Source of the DNA: an uncultured Ruminococcus sp.
GTDB lineage: Bacteria; Bacillota; Clostridia; Oscillospirales; Ruminococcaceae
Length of the DNA stretch: 51,875 bases
Reading direction: 5' to 3'
Assembly (NCBI GenBank): GCA_902780505.1
Contig: CACZFN010000012.1
Location: 1-51,875, forward strand
Position numbers and translations under genes: made by a program. A model generated the notes under the pieces. That model worked only from the letters and a program-made list of their open reading frames with translations, had not been told where the DNA came from and ran no database searches. Below are positions 23,867 through 32,338 of this stretch, piece by piece; the stretch's first letter is position 1, and each line of letters begins with the position of its first letter.

Positions 23867-24877
23867 ATGACTGAAAACACAGTAACGCTTGCACACGGTG
23901 CAGGCGGAAAACAGACAAGTGAACTTATTGAAAAGGTATTCAAGGCGCATTTTGCAAACCCCGAATTTACAGCTGATGATGCGGCTGTACTGCCGAAGGC
24001 CGAAGGACGGCTCGGGTTTACGACGGACGGGTTTATAGTTTCACCGTGGAAGTTTAACGGCGGAAACATCGGCAAGCTTTCTGTCTGCGGGACGGTAAAT
24101 GACCTTTCCTGCATGGGTGCAAAACCGCTTTACATGACCTGCGCATTTGTTATCGAGGAGGGATTCCCGCTTGATGCGCTTGAAGAAATAGCTTCGGCAA
24201 TGGAAAAGACCGCAAAGGAAGTCGGCGTGAAGATAGTAGCGGGTGATACCAAAGTTGCAGGCAAGGGGCAGTGCGACGGGGTGTTTATAACCACTACGGG
24301 TATGGGCGTTATCCGCGAGGGCGCAGATACCTCGGGCAAATACGCAAAACCGGGTGATGCTGTTATAGTAACAGGTGACGTAGGAAGGCATGGGTGCACC
24401 ATTCTTATCGCAAGGGATACCTACGGGATAGAAAGTGATGTTGACAGCGATTGTGCACCGCTTTGGGCGACGGCAGAGAGCGTTTTTGATGCGGCTGACA
24501 ATGATGTACACGTAATACGTGATGCAACAAGGGGCGGTGTCGGCACAGTGCTTTACGAGATAGCCGAGCAGAGTGATGTCGGCATAGCGCTTGACCAGAC
24601 AAAGATCCCTGTAGATGAGCGTGTAAAGGGCGTATGCGGTATGCTCGGGCTTGAACCGTTATACCTTGCCTGCGAGGGCAGGTTTGTGATATTTGCACCT
24701 GCTGACAAGGCGGAAAAAATAGTTGAAGCACTAAAAAAAGGCAAGTATTCGCAAAATGCCGCCATAATAGGCAGGGTAACGGCTGAAAACAAGGGCAGGG
24801 TGATACTTGAGACCGAGATAGGTACACAGACGATACTGCCGCAGCCAAAGGGAGAGCTTCTGCCGAGGATATGCTGA
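23867..24877 (+). CDS. hypE: Hydrogenase maturation protein HypE
   Basis: A 336-residue PurM-like ATPase. The N-terminal AHGAGGKQTSELI and the middle GDVGRHG and DATRGGVG segments are typical. The last four residues are PRIC, the essential tail whose Cys is carbamoylated by HypF and dehydrated to thiocyanate. The gap from hypD is 118 bases without clear terminator. No hypA or hypB (nickel insertion) follows; the next gene is pta behind its own promoter, so this ends the maturation gene run. Confidence 0.95.
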   Translation: MTENTVTLAHGAGGKQTSELIEKVFKAHFANPEFTADDAAVLPKAEGRLGFTTDGFIVSPWKFNGGNIGKLSVCGTVNDLSCMGAKPLYMTCAFVIEEGFPLDALEEIASAMEKTAKEVGVKIVAGDTKVAGKGQCDGVFITTTGMGVIREGADTSGKYAKPGDAVIVTGDVGRHGCTILIARDTYGIESDVDSDCAPLWATAESVFDAADNDVHVIRDATRGGVGTVLYEIAEQSDVGIALDQTKIPVDERVKGVCGMLGLEPLYLACEGRFVIFAPADKAEKIVEALKKGKYSQNAAIIGRVTAENKGRVILETEIGTQTILPQPKGELLPRIC

Positions 24878-24915
24878 AACTTGCCAAAATTGTTTTGCTG
24901 TTAATAAAATACCCC

Positions 24916-24944
24916 TTGAAATGCAGGGCTGAAAGTGATATAAT
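24916..24944 (+). promoter_or_regulatory. Promoter of pta
   Basis: TTGAAA at 24916-24921, a 17-base spacer and TATAAT at 24939-24944, 37 bases before the pta start. Confidence 0.8.
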
Positions 24945-24981
24945 ATACGGGTAATAAATTTTTTGTTGGAGGTTTTTTTCA

Positions 24982-25998
24982 ATGGGAATGTTTGACAAGC
25001 TTATTGCAAATCTTAATGCAAGCAAAAAGACGATAGTTTTTACAGAGGGTGAGGACGCGCGTATTCTTTCCGCGGCTGACAGGCTGCTCAGGGAAGGCCT
25101 TATGGGTGTCATACTCTGCGGAAATGTTGAGGCTGTAAAGGCAGCAGCAGACAAGGGCGGCTTTGATATTTCAAAGGCTGAGATACTTGATCCTGCCACT
25201 TACCCGGAGATGGATGCACTTGTTGCACAGATGACCGAGCTGAGAAAGGGCAAGATGACAGAGGAGGAAGTAAGGGCTGCACTTAAAAAGAGCAATTACT
25301 TCGGCACTATGCTCGTTAAGGCAGGCAAGGCAGATGCTCTGCTCGGCGGCGCAACATATTCAACAGCTGATACAGTAAGGCCTGCACTACAGATAATAAA
25401 GACCAAGAAGGGTTCAAACCTTGTAAGTTCTTCGTTTATACTTTTCAGAGAGAAGGACGGGCAGGAAGAAAAGATAGCAATGGGCGACTGCGCTATCAAC
25501 TTAGGCTATACAGACAGGCTCGACAAGGACGGCAATGTTGTGCTTTCTGCGGCAAGACAGCTTGCAGAGGTAGCAGTTGAAACAGCAAGGACCGCTGATT
25601 TCTTCGGCATTGATCCGAAGGTGGCTGTACTCAGCTTTTCAACATACGGTTCGGGCAAGGGCGGCACAGTACAGCTTTCACATGATGCAGTCATCGAAGC
25701 AAGAAAGCTTGATCCTGAGCTTACAATAGACGGCGAGTTCCAGTTTGATGCGGCTGTATCGGAAGAAGTTGCTAAGACAAAGTGCCCCGATTCAAAGGTT
25801 GCGGGCAAGGCAAATACATTTATCTTCCCGCTTATAGAAGCAGGAAATATCGGCTACAAGATCGCACAGCGTCTTGGCGGGTACGAAGCTTACGGCCCGA
25901 TCCTCCAGGGACTTAACGCACCTATCAATGACCTTTCGCGCGGCTGCAACGCTGATGAGGTTTACAAAATGGCTATCATTACAGCGGGCATGGCATAA
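24982..25998 (+). CDS. pta: Phosphate acetyltransferase
   Basis: A 338-residue Pta of the short class, without the N-terminal DRTGG part of enterobacterial Pta. It converts acetyl-CoA and phosphate to acetyl phosphate and CoA in acetate fermentation. It has the family's conserved segments: TEGEDARIL, ADALLGGATYSTADTVRP, SFSTYGSGKGG and the C-terminal GPILQGLNAPINDLSRGC. ackA is not adjacent. The gene has its own promoter and a strong terminator, so it is monocistronic. TTGGAGG precedes the ATG. Confidence 0.95.
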   Translation: MGMFDKLIANLNASKKTIVFTEGEDARILSAADRLLREGLMGVILCGNVEAVKAAADKGGFDISKAEILDPATYPEMDALVAQMTELRKGKMTEEEVRAALKKSNYFGTMLVKAGKADALLGGATYSTADTVRPALQIIKTKKGSNLVSSSFILFREKDGQEEKIAMGDCAINLGYTDRLDKDGNVVLSAARQLAEVAVETARTADFFGIDPKVAVLSFSTYGSGKGGTVQLSHDAVIEARKLDPELTIDGEFQFDAAVSEEVAKTKCPDSKVAGKANTFIFPLIEAGNIGYKIAQRLGGYEAYGPILQGLNAPINDLSRGCNADEVYKMAIITAGMA

Positions 25999-26026
25999 CA
26001 GGCGTTTAAAACAGAACAGATTATAC

Positions 26027-26062
26027 AAGAGGTATCGCGATTTTGCGATACCTCTTTTTTGT
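26027..26062 (+). terminator. Intrinsic terminator of pta
   Basis: A 12-base-pair stem (AAGAGGTATCGC 26027-26038, GCGATACCTCTT 26045-26056) with loop GATTTT and a T-run. It belongs to a group of terminators in this window sharing the AGAGGTATC core. Confidence 0.9.
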
Positions 26063-26087
26063 GTCGTGAAAAAACCTCTATACCCTA

Positions 26088-26116
26088 TTGACAAACTATG
26101 ATATAAGTGCTATAAT
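26088..26116 (+). promoter_or_regulatory. Promoter of the Rrf2 regulator
   Basis: TTGACA at 26088-26093 and TATAAT at 26111-26116, 17-base spacer. CCTATTGAC overlaps the -35 and ATAGGAATTAT lies downstream (about 26135-26145), resembling half-sites of the operator before the gcs-suf operon, so autoregulation is likely. Confidence 0.75.
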
Positions 26117-26181
26117 ATATAATACTATCATTCATATAGGAATTATATGCAATAAAAATCAGGAGAAAGGACGTCATTTAA

Positions 26182-26628
26182 TTGAAAATATCCACAAAAG
26201 TCGAATTCGGAATAATAGCACTTGCAGATATAGCGATATATCAGAAAAACGGGAAAACTGTTTCTTCGGCGGATATATCGGGCAGGCAGGGGATATCGCA
26301 GAAGTACCTTGAACAGATACTTGTAAGCCTGAGACAGGCGGGGCTGATAAGGGGACACAAGGGCTCAAAGGGCGGATATGTGCTTACACACCCGGCATCA
26401 GCGATATCATTCAGCGACATTTTAAATGCACTTGACAACAGTATACTGTCGGATACATATTTAAGCGAGGAGGAGCCTGCTAACGGGCTCAGAGCCTGTG
26501 TACACAGCTGTGTGCTTGACAAGCTAAATAAAATACTTACACGTTTTACCGCCGATATGACGCTTGAAAGCTTTATTGAATGCTACAATTCCTTACAGAA
26601 CGAAGCAAATGTGATGTATTACATTTAG
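26182..26628 (+). CDS. Rrf2-family transcriptional regulator (CymR/IscR-like)
   Basis: A 148-residue Rrf2 protein started by a TTG codon (KISTKVEFGIIALADIA) with AGGAGAAAGGA upstream. The winged HTH includes SSADISGRQGISQKYLEQIL and GLIRGHKGSKGGYVL. The effector region contains ACVHSCVL and FIECYNS, giving three cysteines near but not clearly in the IscR cluster spacing. It may therefore sense Fe-S status like IscR or cysteine status like CymR. It precedes a probable operon of glutamate-cysteine ligases and sufCBDSU, and the operator-like dyads upstream of that operon make it the likely regulator. Confidence 0.88.
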   Translation: MKISTKVEFGIIALADIAIYQKNGKTVSSADISGRQGISQKYLEQILVSLRQAGLIRGHKGSKGGYVLTHPASAISFSDILNALDNSILSDTYLSEEEPANGLRACVHSCVLDKLNKILTRFTADMTLESFIECYNSLQNEANVMYYI

Positions 26629-26664
26629 TTTAGCAAACGGGCTAATTAATCAGAAGTCTATATA

Positions 26665-26700
26665 ATTCCTATTGACAAAATAGGAAATGCGTGATATAAT
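26665..26700 (+). promoter_or_regulatory. Promoter and Rrf2-type operator of the gcs-suf operon
   Basis: TTGACA at 26672-26677, 17-base spacer and TATAAT at 26695-26700. A perfect dyad TTCCTAT-N7-ATAGGAA (about 26666-26686) covers the -35. A second dyad AATTCC-N13-GGAATT lies about 26707-26731, just downstream of the start. These resemble CymR/Rrf2 sites in Firmicutes (from memory), and similar half-sites flank the regulator's own promoter. Confidence 0.7.
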
Positions 26701-26774
26701 AATTTTAATTCCTACCTTTGAAATCGGAATTTTATATTACAGACCTTACACATACTTACCACGGAGGAATAGAC

Positions 26775-28160
26775 ATGAACGGGAAAGTGCTTGACGAGGC
26801 ATTATTTGAAAAATACATAGCCCCTACGATAAAGCCGAGAAGCAAAAGCGTTGGTATAGAGATAGAAATGCCCTTAGTAAATCTTAAAGGCGATGCTGTG
26901 GACGAGATGACTGTTATTTCGGTAGCAGACAGTTTCCGCAGGCATTTCGGGTTTGTGGCGGAAAGCTATGATGACAACGGGAATGTAAATTCCATGACCG
27001 AAAGGCAAAGCGGAGATAACCTTTCCTTTGACTGTTCGTACTCAAATTTAGAGCTGTCACTCGGCAAGGGTGATGACCTTTGTGTGATACACAGCACTTT
27101 TAAAAAATACTATGAGTACCTTCAGGGGGAATTCCACCGGCATGGCCTGACGCTTACAGGCATGGGAATAAACCCTGCCTACAACATAAACCACAACAAG
27201 CCTGTGCCGAATGAGCGTTACAGAATGCTCTACCACTATCTTCATTCCTACAAGGGGTATGAAGGCGGCATAGGGCACAGGTTTCACGACAGGCCTGATT
27301 TCGGGACGTTCACAAGCGCTTCACAGGTCCAGCTTGATGTCACATATGACAGGCTTATCGACACGCTGAATGTTTTCGGGCTTATTGAGCCTTACAAAGT
27401 GTTTTTATTTGCAAATTCATATCTGCCCGAATACCCCGAATATCTTTGCGCGCGCAATATGCTGTGGGAACACAGTATGCAGGGCTACAATCCGCACAAT
27501 GTGGGGCTGTTCTCGTCAAAGCTGAGCGGCGTTGACGAGCTTATAGAGTACATAAAAAGCCAGTCCGTCTACTGCACTATGCGTGAGGGCAGGTACATAA
27601 ATTTCAAGCCTACGGAAGTGCGTGAGTTTTTTGGACTTGACAAGGTAAGCGGCGAGTATTTTGACGGAAACGCTTACAGGAGAGTGGATTTCTCGCCTGA
27701 GGCAGAAGACCTTAAATACCTTCGCACATTCAAGTTTGAAGACCTGACATTCAGGGGGACGATAGAATACAGAAGCGCCTGCTGTCAGCCGATAAGAGAT
27801 GTAATGACAGTCTCGGCGTTCCACACGGGGCTTGCGGAAAGGTTAGACGAGCTGACGGAGGTTTTGTCGTGCGACAAAGTGATATATTCACACGGGTATG
27901 ATGCAAGTGAGCTTGCGGATATGTTTTCAAAACGCACACTTCCTGCATTTACAGACAAAGCCGCCCTTAAAGAACAGCTAAGGCGTTTACTTGACATATC
28001 GGCCAGCGGGCTGAAAGAAAGGGGCAGGGGGGAAGAAGCGTTCCTTGATGTACTTTACGAGCGTGCTGAACGCCTTGAAAGCCCGGCTGCTAAAATGGTA
28101 AAGGGAATAGAAAACGGAAGCGGCATAGAAAGATTTATAGAGAACTATTCACAGATATAA
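26775..28160 (+). CDS. Glutamate-cysteine ligase family protein (GCS2-like)
   Basis: The ATG at 26775 follows GGAGG by 7 bases; a longer frame from TTG 26718 runs into the operator. The 461-residue protein has the carboxylate-amine ligase core: VGIEIEMPLVNL near the start, an HRFHDRP segment, and TFRGTIEYRSACCQP, where Glu and Arg contribute to metal and substrate binding. The family joins the glutamate gamma-carboxyl to cysteine with ATP. It is the first gene of the operon with a second, different ligase, an amidotransferase and suf genes. The exact substrate is inference. Confidence 0.8.
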   Translation: MNGKVLDEALFEKYIAPTIKPRSKSVGIEIEMPLVNLKGDAVDEMTVISVADSFRRHFGFVAESYDDNGNVNSMTERQSGDNLSFDCSYSNLELSLGKGDDLCVIHSTFKKYYEYLQGEFHRHGLTLTGMGINPAYNINHNKPVPNERYRMLYHYLHSYKGYEGGIGHRFHDRPDFGTFTSASQVQLDVTYDRLIDTLNVFGLIEPYKVFLFANSYLPEYPEYLCARNMLWEHSMQGYNPHNVGLFSSKLSGVDELIEYIKSQSVYCTMREGRYINFKPTEVREFFGLDKVSGEYFDGNAYRRVDFSPEAEDLKYLRTFKFEDLTFRGTIEYRSACCQPIRDVMTVSAFHTGLAERLDELTEVLSCDKVIYSHGYDASELADMFSKRTLPAFTDKAALKEQLRRLLDISASGLKERGRGEEAFLDVLYERAERLESPAAKMVKGIENGSGIERFIENYSQI

Positions 28161-28188
28161 AATACACATAATTAAGGAAACTGCATTT

Positions 28189-29346
28189 ATGAAAGACACA
28201 CTTTTTTACAAAGGCTGTTTTGGGATAGAACGTGAAACTTTAAGGGTTGACAGCAGGGGCAGGCTTGCTATGACGCCGCACCCGTTCGGTGATGACGAGC
28301 AGATGACAAGGGACTTCTGCGAAAACCAGACAGAGCTTATAACGCCTATATGCGATTCTGTTCATGAAGCGGTTATAAAGCTTAAAGAGCTTGACAGGAA
28401 AGCGCGCGGCATACTTAATAAAAACGGCGAAAGTATATGGCTTTACTCAAACCCGCCGCATTTTGAAAACGAGGACGAGATACCTGTTGCAGATTTTAAA
28501 GGAGAGATGTCGGGCAAGAGAGTGTACCGTGAAGCGCTTGAAAGAAGATACGGCAAGCGGCTTATGCTGTTTTCGGGGGTACATTTCAACTTTTCGTTTG
28601 ATGATGAATACCTTTACTCGATAAGCGGCGGCAGGGATCTTGAAGAATTCAGGAATGACTTTTATCTGAAGCTTTACAAGCACCTTGCGGTGAACAGCTG
28701 GCTTATGCTCTTACTTACGGCGGCAAGCCCGAAATATGACAGGTCACTTGACGGTGACGGGCTTGCCGGCGAGGTGACAAGTGAGTATGCGTCGCTACGA
28801 AGCGGCGAACGCGGGTACTGGAATGCATTTGTGCCGCTGTTAAAGTTTGAAAGCCTTGAAAGCTTTATAGGCAGCATAAAGTTTTATGTGGATAAAGGTA
28901 TATTGTTTTCGGCAAGTGAGCTTTACCTGCCTGTGCGGTTAAAGCCAAACGGTGTGAACAGCTTAGAGAGTTTTAAAAACGGCGTGAGCCATATCGAACT
29001 GAGAATGTTTGACCTGTACCCTGAAAATGACGCGGGTGTAAACGAGCGTGACCTTGAATTTGCACACCTGTTTATAATGTATCTTTCAAAGAAGAAGGAT
29101 TTTGAATTTACGGACGATATGCAGATAGAAGCTGTGAAAAACCACAAGAGAGCCGCACTTTACGAGCTTGACGGGGTGAAGATCTCGGGCGTGCCGATAA
29201 TTGAAAAGGCAAATGGCATACTTTCGATGATGAGGGATATGTTTTCTGATGACGAGGCGGCACTTGAGATCATAGACTATGAAAAGGAAAAGCTGAGGGC
29301 GCGGGAAAATGCGGGGGAGTATTTCAGATACACACCTTATGCTTAA
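28189..29346 (+). CDS. Glutamate-cysteine ligase, GshA-type
   Basis: A 385-residue protein starting MKDTLFYKGCFGIERETLRV. GIERETLRV, the TPHPFGD segment, NQTELITP, SGVHFNFSF and SLRSGERGYWN match the GshA/GshF-N ligase family. It is shorter than E. coli GshA (about 518) and the catalytic half of GshF, with no C-terminal ATP-grasp domain. It should make gamma-glutamylcysteine; no glutathione synthetase is in the window. It starts 28 bases after the GCS2-like gene, so the two dissimilar ligases are cotranscribed. Confidence 0.8.
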   Translation: MKDTLFYKGCFGIERETLRVDSRGRLAMTPHPFGDDEQMTRDFCENQTELITPICDSVHEAVIKLKELDRKARGILNKNGESIWLYSNPPHFENEDEIPVADFKGEMSGKRVYREALERRYGKRLMLFSGVHFNFSFDDEYLYSISGGRDLEEFRNDFYLKLYKHLAVNSWLMLLLTAASPKYDRSLDGDGLAGEVTSEYASLRSGERGYWNAFVPLLKFESLESFIGSIKFYVDKGILFSASELYLPVRLKPNGVNSLESFKNGVSHIELRMFDLYPENDAGVNERDLEFAHLFIMYLSKKKDFEFTDDMQIEAVKNHKRAALYELDGVKISGVPIIEKANGILSMMRDMFSDDEAALEIIDYEKEKLRARENAGEYFRYTPYA

Positions 29347-29372
29347 AATTACGAAGAAAAGGCGGTGAAAGA

Positions 29373-30122
29373 ATGTGCGAGCTGTTTGGATTTTCGGGCA
29401 GGAAGCCTGAAAGCCTTAACGGGCAGCTTAGGGAGTTTTTCTCACACAGTGAGGACAATCCTCACGGGTTCGGGCTGATGTACGGCGGAAAGCTTTACAA
29501 GGAAGCAGCAAAGGCAAATGACAGCAAATCGCTGCCGAAGTTTATTTCTTCACTGCCGCCGCAGAAGGTAATGCTTGCACATATCCGTTTTGCGACAGTA
29601 GGTTCTGTAAAAACGGAAAACTGCCACCCTTTTATGGGGAGTGACATAACAGGCCGCGAGTGGACGCTTATACACAACGGGACTATCTATTCGGGCAGCA
29701 GGCTTGTAAACGGCATTTACAGGCAAAAGGGCGACACGGATTCGGAAAGGCTGTTTATATACATAATAGACAGGCTTAACAAGGCGCAGCAGGCTGCTCC
29801 GCTCTGTGCGGCAGAGAGGTTTGAGATAATTGACGACATAATAGTAAAGCTTTCGCCGAGAAACAAGCTTAACCTTATAATATATGACGGCGAGCTTATG
29901 TATGTACACAAAAATATGCGCGGCACCCTTAGTTACAGGCAGACGGGCAGCGGCGTTATTTTTTCCACCAAGGCACTTGATGACGGCGGGTGGAGAGATG
30001 TCCCGCTTGCGAAGATGGTCGCCTTCAAGGACGGGGAAAAGGTGTTTGAGGGGACATCGCACGGGGCGGTATTTGAGCCTGCGCTTTCAAGGATCACAGA
30101 AAATGATGCAATGAATATATAA
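29373..30122 (+). CDS. Class II glutamine amidotransferase (YafJ/EgtC-like)
   Basis: The 249-residue protein begins Met-Cys (MCELFGFSGRK); Cys2 would become the N-terminal nucleophile of an Ntn-hydrolase. HIRFATVGS, NCHPF and LIHNGTIYSG are typical glutaminase-domain segments. No synthase domain is fused. EgtC relatives cleave gamma-glutamyl amides in ergothioneine synthesis. Being placed after two glutamate-cysteine ligases, this one may hydrolyse a gamma-glutamyl thiol compound; that is inference. It lies 14 bases before sufC. Confidence 0.82.
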   Translation: MCELFGFSGRKPESLNGQLREFFSHSEDNPHGFGLMYGGKLYKEAAKANDSKSLPKFISSLPPQKVMLAHIRFATVGSVKTENCHPFMGSDITGREWTLIHNGTIYSGSRLVNGIYRQKGDTDSERLFIYIIDRLNKAQQAAPLCAAERFEIIDDIIVKLSPRNKLNLIIYDGELMYVHKNMRGTLSYRQTGSGVIFSTKALDDGGWRDVPLAKMVAFKDGEKVFEGTSHGAVFEPALSRITENDAMNI

Positions 30123-30136
30123 GGAGAGATGGTAAA

Positions 30137-30889
30137 ATGGCAGCATTGCTTGAAATAAAAGACCTTTCGGCAGCAGCCGAGGATAAGCAGATACTAAGCG
30201 GCGTTTCAATGTCGATAGGCGAGGGAGAAACGCACGTACTTATGGGGCACAACGGTGCGGGTAAATCCACACTCGGTCTTTGCATAATGGGAAGCCCCGA
30301 ATACACCGTAACGGGCGGCAGGATATTTTTTGACGGCGAGGACATCACAGAGCTTTCCCCGGACAAGAGGGCGAAAGCGGGGATATTCCTTTCCTTTCAG
30401 ACACCTGTTGAGATAGCGGGGATAACGCTTTCGGAGTTTTTAAGGAATGCACTTGAACAGGTAACGGGCAGGCGGATGAAGCTGTGGGATTTCAAGAAAA
30501 AGCTCAAAGCTGCAATGGAACTGCTTGATATGGACACTGCATATGCGGACAGGGATCTCAACGTAGGATTTTCGGGCGGCGAGAAGAAAAAGGCAGAGAT
30601 ATTACAGCTGCTTATACTAAGTCCGCGGCTTGCTATACTTGACGAAACGGATTCAGGCCTTGACATTGATGCGGTAAGGACGGTATCGAAGGGTATAGAA
30701 GAATACAAAAAAGCCACAAACGGCACACTGCTTATAATCACACACAATGCAAAGATACTTGAAGCGCTTGAAGTTGACAGGACACATATTCTGTCAGCAG
30801 GCACAAACGCCGACGAGGGCGGCGGTGAGCTTGCACTGAAGGTGCTCGAGCAGGGATTTGAGAATTACAAAGGCAAGGTAGAGGCATGA
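30137..30889 (+). CDS. sufC: Fe-S assembly ATPase SufC
   Basis: A 250-residue ABC-type ATPase. Walker A GHNGAGKST at 37-45, signature FSGGEKKKAEI near 149, Walker B LAILDETDSGLD and a switch His in IITHNAK. The extra-conserved SufC features are present. It powers the SufBCD scaffold that builds Fe-S clusters. AGGAG precedes the ATG, and sufB overlaps its end by 4 bases. Confidence 0.95.
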   Translation: MAALLEIKDLSAAAEDKQILSGVSMSIGEGETHVLMGHNGAGKSTLGLCIMGSPEYTVTGGRIFFDGEDITELSPDKRAKAGIFLSFQTPVEIAGITLSEFLRNALEQVTGRRMKLWDFKKKLKAAMELLDMDTAYADRDLNVGFSGGEKKKAEILQLLILSPRLAILDETDSGLDIDAVRTVSKGIEEYKKATNGTLLIITHNAKILEALEVDRTHILSAGTNADEGGGELALKVLEQGFENYKGKVEA

Positions 30890-32295
30890 AAGAAAAAACA
30901 CAGGTTGATGATATAGACCGTTCTCTTTACGACTTCAGGTATGACGAGGACGAGAGTGAGTTTTTTGACAGCGGGATATCTGATGATATAATAAGAGCGA
31001 TATCAGACGAAAAAAATGACACAGACTGGATGCGTGAATTCAGGCTAAGGTCACTTGCGATATATGAAAGAACGAAGATGACCGACTGGGGACCTTCTAT
31101 TGAAGGGCTTGACCTTGATAATATAGTTACGTACATAAGGCAGTCATCACGAATGAACACCGACTGGGAAAGTGTGCCGGAGGACATAAAGGACACCTTT
31201 GAGCGGCTGGGCATACCGCAGGCCGAACGAGAGAGTTTAGCGGGCGTAGGTGCACAGTATGACAGCGAACTTGTTTACCACAATGTAAGAAAAGAAGTCG
31301 CAGAATCGGGTGTGGTATATACAGACCTTGAAAGTGCAATGCATGATCCCGCTTATGCGGATATGATCAGAGAGCATTTTATGAAGCTTGTTCCGCCGAC
31401 TGACCACAAATTTGCGGCACTGCACGGTGCAGTATGGTCAGGCGGGAGTTTTGTATATGTACCCAGAGGGGTAAAGCTTGATATACCGCTGCAATCATAT
31501 TTCAGGTTAAATGCCAAAGGTGCGGGGCAGTTTGAGCACACGCTTATAATCCTTGAAGATAATTCATCGCTGCACTTTATTGAGGGGTGTTCGGCACCGA
31601 AATACTATGAAGCAGGTCTGCACGCGGGGTGTGTTGAGTTGTTTGTGGGGAAGAATGCAAAGCTGAGGTATTCGACGATAGAAAACTGGTCAAAGAATAT
31701 GTACAATTTAAACACCAAGCGTGCTCTTGTTGAGGAGGGCGGCAAGGTGGAATGGGTATCCGGCAGTTTTGGTTCGCACGTTTCATACCTTTACCCGACA
31801 AGCATATTGAACGGCAGAGGGGCAACAGCGGAGTTCACCGGCATAACCTTTGCAGGCGCGGGGCAGAACCTTGACACAGGCGCGAAGATAATACACAATG
31901 CACCCGACACATCATCATACATAAACACAAAGTCAATATCAAAAAGCGGCGGGATAAGCACCTTCCGCAGTGCGGTCACGGTGGCGAAAAAGGCAGAAGG
32001 TTCAAGATCTTCTGTAAGCTGTGAATCGCTTATGCTCGATGACATATCACGTTCTGACACTATACCTGTAATGGACATAAGGACGGACAAGGCGGATATC
32101 GGGCATGAAGCAAAAATAGGCAGGATAAGCGACGAAGCTGTCTTTTACCTGACTTCAAGAGGGCTTGATGAAGAAAGTGCAAGGGCTATGATAGTAAGGG
32201 GCTTTGCGGACAATGTATCAAAGGAACTGCCGCTTGAATACGCTATGGAGATGAACAACCTTATAGGGCTTGAAATGAAGGGCAGTATCGGCTGA
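30886..32295 (+). CDS. sufB: Fe-S cluster scaffold SufB
   Basis: A 469-residue SufB, full length. It carries FSGD-like beta-helix repeats in the middle, HFIEGCSAP, GHEAKIGRISDEAVFYL and the C-terminal MEMNNLIGLEMKGSIG. SufB forms the core of the SufBC2D scaffold and accepts sulfur from SufS-SufU. It overlaps sufC by 4 bases, and sufD follows. Confidence 0.95.
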   Translation: MKEKTQVDDIDRSLYDFRYDEDESEFFDSGISDDIIRAISDEKNDTDWMREFRLRSLAIYERTKMTDWGPSIEGLDLDNIVTYIRQSSRMNTDWESVPEDIKDTFERLGIPQAERESLAGVGAQYDSELVYHNVRKEVAESGVVYTDLESAMHDPAYADMIREHFMKLVPPTDHKFAALHGAVWSGGSFVYVPRGVKLDIPLQSYFRLNAKGAGQFEHTLIILEDNSSLHFIEGCSAPKYYEAGLHAGCVELFVGKNAKLRYSTIENWSKNMYNLNTKRALVEEGGKVEWVSGSFGSHVSYLYPTSILNGRGATAEFTGITFAGAGQNLDTGAKIIHNAPDTSSYINTKSISKSGGISTFRSAVTVAKKAEGSRSSVSCESLMLDDISRSDTIPVMDIRTDKADIGHEAKIGRISDEAVFYLTSRGLDEESARAMIVRGFADNVSKELPLEYAMEMNNLIGLEMKGSIG

Positions 32296-32338
32296 TGATA
32301 TGCCATATGGTCTGCAAAACAAAAAGGAGAGCATACAA

